Origin: an uncultured Prevotella sp.
Lineage (GTDB): Bacteria; Bacteroidota; Bacteroidia; Bacteroidales; Bacteroidaceae
DNA: 5,125 nucleotides
Direction: 5' to 3'
NCBI GenBank assembly: GCA_937906765.1
Contig: CALCUV010000138.1
Span: forward strand, 1 to 5,125
Below the pieces are notes generated by a model that saw only the letters and a program-made list of their open reading frames with translations, did no database searches and was not told the DNA's origin. The position numbers and the translations under genes are program-made. Shown here in pieces: positions 1 to 5,125 of this stretch. Every line of letters starts with the position of its first letter. Position 1 is the stretch's first letter.

Positions 1-1297
1 CATCTCCCTCTTGAAGTTGCGTGTTACCATTAATCAGGTGACATTTTCCATTGCGAATAAATCCTCCAAGAGTGGTGTTGTAGGGGAAACGCAAGTCACG
101 AATGAGTTTTCTAGTTACTCGACTATTTTTTCCAACCTTGATTTCTGCAACATCAGCATTGGCAATAGTGAGGGATTTGAGCGACGCCACGTCTGCTTTC
201 AACATCATTTGGTAGATATGACTAGCGGCAAAGGTTTTTTTATTAATAATTGTACCTATGTCCAAACTTTCTGCCATACCGATATAGTCGGAATTTTCCA
301 CCATGGCAACTGTTTTCCTTACTCCCATACGTTTCGCCGCAAGACAGGCAAGAATGTTGGTTTCTGAGTTTTCAGTGGTTGCTACGAATGCTTGTGTGTA
401 TGCAATATTTTCTTCTTCAAGAAGATTCATGTCGCGACCATCAGCCTGAACGATAGTTACTTGTCCTTCATCAATGGCTTCAAGAAAGATGTCTGCCAAT
501 TCTTCAACGCGCTTCGGGTCTGTTTCAAATACCTTTGCGGTCATTGTTTGGGGCATATTCTTGATGGTGTGAATTGCCGTTGAACTCCCGCCAAGAAACA
601 TGACGTGTTTAATTTCCTTATACCCATCTTTGCCTGCCAAATTTTTGATTAAGTCAAGATGTTCGGGCATTGTCATGAAATAAACAATGTCATTGGGGGT
701 AATGCAAGTGTCACCACGTGGAATTAGTGTTTCTGTTCCATGCTTCAACGCTACAATATGGTAAGGGTCATCAGGTTTGCTAAAATCTTTTAGCGGTGTG
801 TTGACTATAGCAGAGTTTTCACGCACCTTTATGCCCAATAGTATCAATTTCCCATCCTCAAACTCCCACCATTGGCGCACCCATGAACGCGAAAGGTCAT
901 GACTAATTTCCTTTCCTGCGAGCATTTCGGGATATACAATGGAGTTGATGCCAGCATCCTTGAAGAAGCTACGAAACTCTGGAGTTATATATTCGCTGTT
1001 ATCTACACGCGCTACCGTTTTCTTTGCCCCAAGTTTATGAGCAAGCATGCACGACGTCATGTTACGCGCTTCGTCGGGAGTAACACCTATGAACAGATCG
1101 GTGTTTTCTGCCCCAGCGGCTCGTAAGTTGGTGATTGAGGTGGGAGAGGCCACCATCGTCATGATGTCCATATTTCCCATCAACCCATCTAACTTTGCAG
1201 ATGACTCATCAAGGAGTGTTATTTCGTGTTTTTCACGAGCAAGAAGTCGGGCAAGGTGTGTGCCAACAGCACCTGCACCAGCAATGATGATTTTCAT
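1..1297 (-). CDS. trkA: Trk potassium uptake system subunit TrkA (3' end beyond the window)
   Basis: TrkA is the cytosolic, nucleotide-binding regulatory subunit that gates the TrkH potassium channel/transporter at the inner membrane. Translation from the ATG at 1297 gives 432 open codons to the window edge; family members are about 445-460 residues, so only a short tail is missing. Order of domains: first RCK/Rossmann domain (about 1-125) opening MKIIIAGAGAVGTHLA, with the GxGxxG glycines at 7, 9 and 12 and an acidic D30 at the end of the second strand; first TrkA_C domain (about 140-220); second Rossmann domain (about 230-350); second TrkA_C domain (about 365 onward). This duplicated layout separates TrkA from single-RCK KtrA. 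The second GxGxxG is degenerate (GGSSTA, 236-241), while an acidic E258 remains. The start is chosen because the glycine motif follows directly, as in the family. dxs lies 101 bp upstream on the same strand, so co-transcription is likely; trkH would be expected next, off the window. Confidence 0.95.
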   Translation of the reverse strand, partial: MKIIIAGAGAVGTHLARLLAREKHEITLLDESSAKLDGLMGNMDIMTMVASPTSITNLRAAGAENTDLFIGVTPDEARNMTSCMLAHKLGAKKTVARVDNSEYITPEFRSFFKDAGINSIVYPEMLAGKEISHDLSRSWVRQWWEFEDGKLILLGIKVRENSAIVNTPLKDFSKPDDPYHIVALKHGTETLIPRGDTCITPNDIVYFMTMPEHLDLIKNLAGKDGYKEIKHVMFLGGSSTAIHTIKNMPQTMTAKVFETDPKRVEELADIFLEAIDEGQVTIVQADGRDMNLLEEENIAYTQAFVATTENSETNILACLAAKRMGVRKTVAMVENSDYIGMAESLDIGTIINKKTFAASHIYQMMLKADVASLKSLTIANADVAEIKVGKNSRVTRKLIRDLRFPYNTTLGGFIRNGKCHLINGNTQLQEGD

Positions 1298-1301
1298 AAG
1301 G

Positions 1302-1332
1302 GTAAGGTTGTGAGGTTTTAGGTTATAAGGTT
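1302..1332 (-). repeat. Degenerate AACCT tandem repeat upstream of trkA
   Basis: On the minus strand four consecutive units beginning AACCT are seen (AACCTTAT, AACCTAA, AACCTCAC, AACCTTAC), 7-8 bp each, ending five bases before the trkA ATG. The core word recurs at spacings of 8, 7 and 8 bp. It lies in the dxs-trkA gap, where it would form part of the trkA leader or of the dxs-trkA transcript. No function is known to me; it could be a simple microsatellite. Confidence 0.6.
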
Positions 1333-1390
1333 CAGGATTGTCTCCCAATTTGCAAGATTGTAACAACCATAATGCAAAATGACCTTATAA
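1323..1390. repeat. 9-bp perfect inverted repeat in the dxs-trkA gap
   Basis: TTATAAGGT at 1323-1331 and ACCTTATAA at 1382-1390 are exact reverse complements separated by 50 bases, occupying most of the non-coding gap between dxs and trkA. The right arm begins nine bases past the dxs stop codon; the left arm overlaps the AACCT repeat. In the minus-strand transcript the two arms could pair and loop out the intervening sequence. No U-tract follows the distal arm, so it is not a standard intrinsic terminator. The arms are AT-rich, so chance remains possible. Confidence 0.4.
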
Positions 1391-1398
1391 TCAGCAAC

Positions 1399-3303
1399 CT
1401 AAATCATCTTGTCAATGGCATTTAATACGTGTTGTTTATCAATGCCACAAATATCATAAAGTTCGGGCACACTTCCGTGCTCAATAAATTTATCAGGAAT
1501 ACCAAGACGAATGACCTTTGGGGTATATCCGTTGTCAGCAAAAAATTCAAGAAGACTGCTTCCCATACCACCCTTTAAACATCCGTCTTCAAGGGTGATA
1601 ATCTTCTCATAATTTTGCGCTATTGCGTGAAGCATCTTTTCATCTAATGGCTTTAGGAAGCGCAGATCGTAATGCGCAATCTTGCAATCAGTGTGTTCGC
1701 CTTCATATTCAGATATAGCGTCACTTGCAATATTGCCTATTGGACCAAGAGTTATGATTGCTAAATTTTTACCTTCTTTCAATTTGCGACCAGTGCCCAC
1801 CTCAACGGCTTCTAATGGACATTTCCAATCCACAAGTCTGCCGTTCCCTCTGGGATAGCGGATGACGAAGGTTCCCATGTCGGGTAGTTGTGCCGTAAAC
1901 ATGAGTCGGCGCAACTCGCATTCGTCATAGGGGGAAGCAATGGTGAGGTTAGGAATGGCGCGGAGTGAAGCTAAGTCAAAAGTACCATGATGTGTGGGGC
2001 CGTCTTCACCAACCAATCCAGCTCGGTCAAGACAGATGCACATATTCAAATTTAGCAATGCCGCATCATGAATAATGTTGTCATACGCTCGCTGAGCAAA
2101 CGAGGAATAGATGTTACAGAAGGGCATTCTTCCCTCCTTTGCCATCCCTGCTGAGAAGGTCACCGCATGCCCTTCGGCAATACCTACGTCAAACGTGCGC
2201 TCGGGCATGGCTTTCATCATGGTGTTCATTGAGCAACCCGTAGGCATGGCGGGCGTAATGCCTACGATCTTGTCATTTTGCTTGGCAAGTTCTAACAAAG
2301 TGTCACCAAATACGTCTTGGAAACGTGGGGGGCGCAACCCGCCGTTGTCCGTTGTTCGTTGTCCGTTGTCGGCGTCAAAAAGTCCTGGAGCATGCCAGAT
2401 AGTGGGGTTTTCCTCCGCCTGCTTAAATCCCTTGCCCTTGATGGTGTGCAAGTGAAGCAACTTCGGACCTTTCATGTCCTTAATTTCGTTCAGTATGCGC
2501 ACTAAGTCTACTACGTCATGTCCATTAACAGGACCGATGTAGCGAATGTTCATACCCTCAAACACATTTTGTTGATTGGTGAGTAGCGCTTTAATGGAGT
2601 TGTTGAATCTAAGGATGGAGCGACGGTTGTTTTCGTTCATCCACCCCCATTGCGTCATCTTGCGTGCAAACTTGTATCTGAGTCTGTTGTAAAGGTTGCT
2701 TGTCTGAAGTTGCATCAAGTAGTTGGTCATACCGCCTACGGCGCGGTCAATACTCATGTTGTTGTCATTCAGAACGATGAGCATATTATTGGGCGTGTTT
2801 GAAGCATTGTTGAGACCCTCATATGCCAACCCTCCGCTCATGGCTCCATCTCCGATTATTGCTACCACTCTTTGGTCTGTTGCTCCATTTTGTAATGCAG
2901 CTGTGGCCATACCAAGTGCAGCAGAAATTGAATTTGACGCATGCCCACATGCAAAAGTGTCATAATCGCTTTCTTGAGGAGAAGGGAAGGGTTTTATACC
3001 ACCCAATTTGCGATTGGTGTGGAAGTTGTCGCGACGTCCAGTCAATATTTTATGCCCGTATGCTTGATGACCTACGTCCCACACCAGTCGGTCGTAGGGA
3101 GTCTTATACACATAATGAAGCGCTACGGTCAGTTCAATCACTCCAAGACTTGATGCTAGGTGCCCAGGATTCTGAGCCAACACATTCCAAATGTATTGAC
3201 GCAATTCCTGGCAAAGCAATGGTAGTTGCTCTACTTTAAGTTTACGCAGGTCTTCTGGTGTATTAATTTGTGTGAGTAGCGAGAATGCAGATGTTTCTTC
3301 CAT
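1399..3303 (-). CDS. dxs: 1-deoxy-D-xylulose-5-phosphate synthase (Dxs)
   Basis: Dxs joins pyruvate and glyceraldehyde 3-phosphate to make 1-deoxy-D-xylulose 5-phosphate, using thiamine diphosphate and magnesium. This is the first step of the cytosolic MEP isoprenoid pathway; the product also feeds thiamine and pyridoxal synthesis. The protein is complete at 634 residues, normal for the family. Visible landmarks: [10 protein letters not shown] near 45-54, [10 protein letters not shown] 76-85, the ThDP/Mg motif GDGAMSGG 151-158 continuing to LNDNNMSI 178-185, the second-domain catalytic glutamate E377 in [24 protein letters not shown] 426-440 and IRYPRG 481-486, then a transketolase C-terminal domain from about 510. 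The reading frame stays open upstream to a TTG at 3336, but the ATG at 3303 is preferred: it matches usual family length, and the TTG lies inside the apparent promoter box. Residues about 309-325, linking domains I and II, are encoded partly by a 7-bp tandem repeat and look like an insertion. Stop is TAG at 1399-1401. It probably heads an operon with trkA. Confidence 0.97.
   Translation of the reverse strand: MEETSAFSLLTQINTPEDLRKLKVEQLPLLCQELRQYIWNVLAQNPGHLASSLGVIELTVALHYVYKTPYDRLVWDVGHQAYGHKILTGRRDNFHTNRKLGGIKPFPSPQESDYDTFACGHASNSISAALGMATAALQNGATDQRVVAIIGDGAMSGGLAYEGLNNASNTPNNMLIVLNDNNMSIDRAVGGMTNYLMQLQTSNLYNRLRYKFARKMTQWGWMNENNRRSILRFNNSIKALLTNQQNVFEGMNIRYIGPVNGHDVVDLVRILNEIKDMKGPKLLHLHTIKGKGFKQAEENPTIWHAPGLFDADNGQRTTDNGGLRPPRFQDVFGDTLLELAKQNDKIVGITPAMPTGCSMNTMMKAMPERTFDVGIAEGHAVTFSAGMAKEGRMPFCNIYSSFAQRAYDNIIHDAALLNLNMCICLDRAGLVGEDGPTHHGTFDLASLRAIPNLTIASPYDECELRRLMFTAQLPDMGTFVIRYPRGNGRLVDWKCPLEAVEVGTGRKLKEGKNLAIITLGPIGNIASDAISEYEGEHTDCKIAHYDLRFLKPLDEKMLHAIAQNYEKIITLEDGCLKGGMGSSLLEFFADNGYTPKVIRLGIPDKFIEHGSVPELYDICGIDKQHVLNAIDKMI
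2342..2369 (-). repeat. 7-bp tandem repeat inside dxs
   Basis: Four consecutive heptamers on the plus strand: CCGTTGT, CCGTTGT, TCGTTGT, CCGTTGT, with a single mismatch. On the coding strand they read as runs of ACAACGG and encode most of the segment [10 protein letters not shown] (residues about 312-321) in the linker between the ThDP-binding domain and the second domain of Dxs. The heptamer is not a multiple of three, so gain or loss of one unit would shift the dxs frame. Confidence 0.85.
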
Positions 3304-3333
3304 TACTTCGTAAAGTTGAAATCTTCCAATTAG

Positions 3334-3341
3334 CAAAGATA
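3334..3341 (-). promoter_or_regulatory. Bacteroidota-type -7 promoter box for dxs
   Basis: The minus strand reads TATCTTTG here, an exact match to the TAnnTTTG -7 box used by the Bacteroidota primary sigma factor. It ends 30 bases before the dxs ATG at 3303, which would leave a short leader of about 25 bases. No clear TTTG -33 box lies at the usual distance; instead an uninterrupted run of nine A residues (3345-3353, minus strand) sits just upstream. An eight-base match with four fixed T/G positions can occur by chance in AT-rich DNA, but the position is right. Confidence 0.45.
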
Positions 3342-3665
3342 CGCTTTTTTTTTGATTTGTGAGAAGTTTGTAGAAAAAAAGTAAGGTGGTGAAATTCTCT
3401 AAAATTGTTGAGCAATCGTAAATATGCGAGGATTTCCTGAAATGGTATTAATTGTTTTTTATATGCAATTCATAATGGTTTTCGTGTATTATCACTACTA
3501 TAGGTTATGCGTAAAGTGAGAAGAATTATAACTTCTAATATTGTAATTTAGAATCCAATTGGAAAAGAACTCTTTATAACTATGATGTAAGAGGTATAAA
3601 TGTTTGTTTCTTTACAAAGGATTGCTAAAGAAAATATATGAAAAACTTGTACTTATTATTGTGAA

Positions 3666-3731
3666 AATTATAAGTAACTTAATTTAAAGTAAAAGTGAGT
3701 TAGTTTGAATTATAAGTGAGTTAATTTAAAA
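3666..3731. repeat. Degenerate 21-bp tandem repeat array, three copies
   Basis: Copies lie at about 3666-3689, 3687-3710 and 3708-3731, with a period of 21 bp. The first and third agree at 21 of 24 positions compared by eye; the middle and third agree at 19 of 24. The shared core is AAGTGAGTTAATTT or close to it. The word TAAGTAAC occurs at 3671-3678 and again at 3732-3739, bounding the array. A looser pairing of the words AAAGTGAG and GAATTATAA also appears at 3513-3531. The 21-bp period is two helical turns, which would place copies on one DNA face. Copies are contiguous without spacers, so this is not a CRISPR. Confidence 0.6.
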
Positions 3732-3755
3732 TAAGTAACGATTGATTTTTGGAAA

Positions 3756-3772
3756 CTATCATGTGATGATAA
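3756..3772. promoter_or_regulatory. Small operator-like dyad
   Basis: TATCAT and ATGATA are exact inverted arms around GTG, centred at 3764 in the AT-rich gap and about 25 bp from the end of the 21-bp repeats. The shape resembles a dimer-binding site, but six AT-rich bases per arm can arise by chance and no regulator gene is present in the window. It lies some 460 bp upstream of the dxs start. Confidence 0.2.
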
Positions 3773-3936
3773 TCAAGTATGTTGCTTAAAGAAAATTCAT
3801 CCTTTGTGTGAAGTAAAAATGTTAGTTTTATTTAGTTCTTTCAGAGTACCATTATCGCAAGATATAGTTCCATGACATCACGCCTAATGTCTGCTTTATT
3901 CTGAGTTAGAGGGCGTTAACCTAAGGTGAAATATAT

Positions 3937-3975
3937 AAAACAATTCGAGCATGTGCCGCGACACACGCTCGAATT
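3937..3975 (-). terminator. Intrinsic terminator downstream of maeB
   Basis: Arms AATTCGAGC (3942-3950) and GCTCGAATT (3967-3975) are exact inverted repeats, and the stem extends inward through a further TGTG/CACA pairing to a six-base loop at 3956-3961. In the minus-strand RNA the intervening pair 3966/3951 is a G-U wobble, giving a continuous 14-bp stem; in a plus-strand RNA it would be an A-C mismatch. A short U-run (3937-3940, then UA-rich) follows in the minus direction, and no T-run follows in the plus direction. It starts about 25 bases past the maeB stop, so it fits maeB termination. Confidence 0.85.
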
Positions 3976-4000
3976 CGTATAATTATAAATGCGGGAATTT

Positions 4001-5125
4001 TTACTGCCACTTCTTTTCCAATACGATAGCATCGATTACGGCTACGGCGGTGATGTTGACGATGTCGCGAACGGAACTTTCGAAGTCGGTGAAGTGGATG
4101 GGTTTGTTAAGTCCCATTTGGATGGGGCCGATGACTTCACAATCGTCGGACATACCCTTAATCATCTTATAACTACTGTTTGCAGAGGTGAGGTTGGGGA
4201 AGATGAGGGTGTTGACGTCAAGGCCGCGGAGGCGTGTGAAGGGATATTTTTCATCGCGAAGTTCGCGGTTGAAGGCAAAGTTTACTTGCATTTCACCGTC
4301 AATGGCGAGTTCGGGGAAGTCTGTCTGCATGCGGTCAACAACCTTGTGAACTATGGTTGGTGAGCCTACGTTGTCAGTACCAAAGTTTGAGTAAGACACC
4401 ATTGCCATAACGGGTGTACGGTTGAAGAATCGCACTGTTTTAGCCGAGAGTTTGGCTATGTCGTAAAGGGAGTCTTCGTTGGGGTGACGGTTGATGAGTG
4501 TGTCAGCAATGAAGAATACCCCCTTCTTAGAGTTGACGATATGCATCGCACCGAAGTGGTTGAAACCTTGTTGAACGCCGATAACTTCGTGTGCCACCTT
4601 GATCGTATTTGAATACTTCGTGTAAAGACCAGTGATAAATGCGTCAGCATCGCCCATCTCAACCATCATCATGCCGAAATAGTTGCGTTCGTACATCTTA
4701 TCAATGGCTTCTTGAACGGTGTAACCCGCACGTTGCTTGCGCTTAGCTAAAACTTCGGCGTAACGCATACGCATGGGGGCCGCCTTAGCTTCATCGCGTA
4801 GGTTGAGGATTTCAATGCCGTCGAGACTGAGGTCCATTTCTGCCGCAATCTGGCGAATCTGTACGTCGTTACCAAGGAGGATAGGTTTACAGATGCCTTC
4901 TTCCTTTGCCTTTACGGCAGCTTCGAGCATTTTGGGGTGAGTGCCTTCTGCGAAAACTACGCGCTTGGGATCAAGACGAGCAGTATCGTATAGGTTTTGC
5001 GTGAGCTTACTTTCCTGTCCCATAAGTTCGCGAAGTTGTTGGCGATATGCTCTCCAATCGGTGATAGGTTTGCGCGCAACTCCGCTTTCCATTGCGGCCT
5101 TTGCTACGGCCATGGATACGTCTGT
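4001..5125 (-). CDS. maeB: NADP-type malic enzyme, C-terminal phosphotransacetylase-like half (5' end beyond the window)
   Basis: MaeB oxidatively decarboxylates malate to pyruvate, producing NADPH, in the cytosol. Large MaeB proteins (about 750-770 residues) carry the malic enzyme catalytic part first, then a phosphotransacetylase (PTA)-like domain thought to be regulatory. Here 374 codons and a TAA stop are visible. The open frame continues upstream of the ATG at 5113 (residues TDVS precede it), so that ATG is internal and the gene leaves the window. Visible residues 5-24 (MAVAKAAMESGVARKPITDW) match the end of the malic enzyme domain and its junction, which tells MaeB from stand-alone Pta. 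The PTA-like part follows from about 45: VVFAEG 56-61, GDADAFITG 158-166, FIADT 205-209, VSYSNFGT 243-250, DGEMQ 276-280, IGPIQMGLNKPIH 332-344. The catalytic metal- and NADP-binding residues lie off the window. A strong terminator follows, isolating it from dxs. Confidence 0.95.
   Translation of the reverse strand, partial: TDVSMAVAKAAMESGVARKPITDWRAYRQQLRELMGQESKLTQNLYDTARLDPKRVVFAEGTHPKMLEAAVKAKEEGICKPILLGNDVQIRQIAAEMDLSLDGIEILNLRDEAKAAPMRMRYAEVLAKRKQRAGYTVQEAIDKMYERNYFGMMMVEMGDADAFITGLYTKYSNTIKVAHEVIGVQQGFNHFGAMHIVNSKKGVFFIADTLINRHPNEDSLYDIAKLSAKTVRFFNRTPVMAMVSYSNFGTDNVGSPTIVHKVVDRMQTDFPELAIDGEMQVNFAFNRELRDEKYPFTRLRGLDVNTLIFPNLTSANSSYKMIKGMSDDCEVIGPIQMGLNKPIHFTDFESSVRDIVNITAVAVIDAIVLEKKWQ

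Larger units (their letters stand above)
3342..3936. other. AT-rich gene-free region between maeB terminator and dxs promoter
   Basis: About 600 bp with visibly lower G+C than the flanking genes and no open frame of convincing length on either strand. I see no tRNA, rRNA or recognisable riboswitch; in particular no thiamine-pyrophosphate riboswitch signature near dxs. What it holds: the 21-bp tandem repeat array at 3666-3731, a 15-bp dyad at 3757-3771, a 10-bp palindrome TCCAATTGGA at 3554-3563, and a 31-codon hydrophobic open frame at 3424-3519 on the plus strand that is too weak to call a gene. It may hold distal dxs control sequence, a small RNA, or the remains of a lost gene. Confidence 0.6.

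Noticed and set aside
11..583. Three overlapping plus-strand open frames near the left edge
   Set aside because: They lie antisense to trkA, whose continuous frame and TrkA motifs explain the region; their translations resemble no protein family.
899..1313. Plus-strand open frames over the trkA N-terminus
   Set aside because: Antisense shadows of the well-supported first Rossmann domain of TrkA.
1376..1383. Minus-strand TCATTTTG as a separate trkA promoter
   Set aside because: It misses the TA of the -7 box at one position and has no -33 TTTG at the right distance; read-through from dxs is simpler.
2111..3239. Several plus-strand open frames of 62-138 codons inside dxs
   Set aside because: All are antisense to conserved Dxs motifs and have low-quality, non-family translations.
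3554..3563. Perfect palindrome TCCAATTGGA
   Set aside because: Ten bases only, not extended on either side and with no second copy nearby; fits chance in this composition.
3638..3664. Plus-strand ATG opening MKNLYLLL then a stop
   Set aside because: It looks like the start of a signal peptide but ends after eight codons, and no in-frame continuation or neighbouring remnant of a secreted protein is visible.
3666..3731. Repeat array considered as a CRISPR
   Set aside because: Copies are contiguous and diverged, with no unique spacers and no cas genes.
3978..3983. TATAAT on the plus strand, resembling a sigma-70 -10 box
   Set aside because: Bacteroidota promoters use TAnnTTTG rather than this box, the site lies between a gene and its terminator, and no plus-strand gene follows.
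3951..4363. Plus-strand open frames at the 3' end of maeB, and a minus-strand frame at 4456-4662
   Set aside because: Other-frame shadows of the phosphotransacetylase-like domain; the first one starts inside the terminator hairpin.

Overview
The window looks like chromosomal housekeeping DNA from a member of the Bacteroidota, most likely order Bacteroidales (Bacteroides/Prevotella-like). The evidence is the Dxs and MaeB protein sequences, which read like the Bacteroidales versions; a dxs-trkA gene pair, which is a familiar arrangement in that order; no Shine-Dalgarno sequence before the starts; and a TAnnTTTG promoter box in front of dxs. Genus cannot be fixed from this stretch. All three recognisable genes lie on the minus strand, so transcription runs from right to left.

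Right edge (4001-5125): the C-terminal half of maeB, the NADP-type malic enzyme. The visible part is almost entirely its phosphotransacetylase-like domain, and the gene continues past the right edge. A strong intrinsic terminator follows its stop codon (hairpin 3942-3975). Middle (about 3342-3941): roughly 600 bp of very AT-rich DNA with no convincing gene. It holds a degenerate 21-bp tandem repeat (3666-3731), a small dyad (3757-3771) and one weak candidate for a tiny membrane peptide. Left of that: dxs, complete at 634 codons (1399-3303), with a promoter -7 box at 3334-3341. A 101-bp gap carrying short AACCT-type repeats follows, then trkA (start at 1297), which runs off the left edge with 432 codons visible.

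Functionally, maeB serves central carbon metabolism (malate to pyruvate) and is isolated by its terminator. dxs feeds pyruvate and glyceraldehyde 3-phosphate into the non-mevalonate isoprenoid pathway. trkA encodes the cytosolic nucleotide-binding subunit of a potassium uptake system. dxs and trkA are probably co-transcribed, although their functions are unrelated; a trkH membrane subunit beyond the left edge would be the expected next gene, but this is inference.

I found no mobile element, CRISPR array, RNA gene, defence system or other new system. The most unusual points are two short tandem-repeat tracts, one coding (the Dxs interdomain linker) and one between dxs and trkA; the repeat-bearing gene-free region; and a degenerate second nucleotide-binding motif in TrkA.
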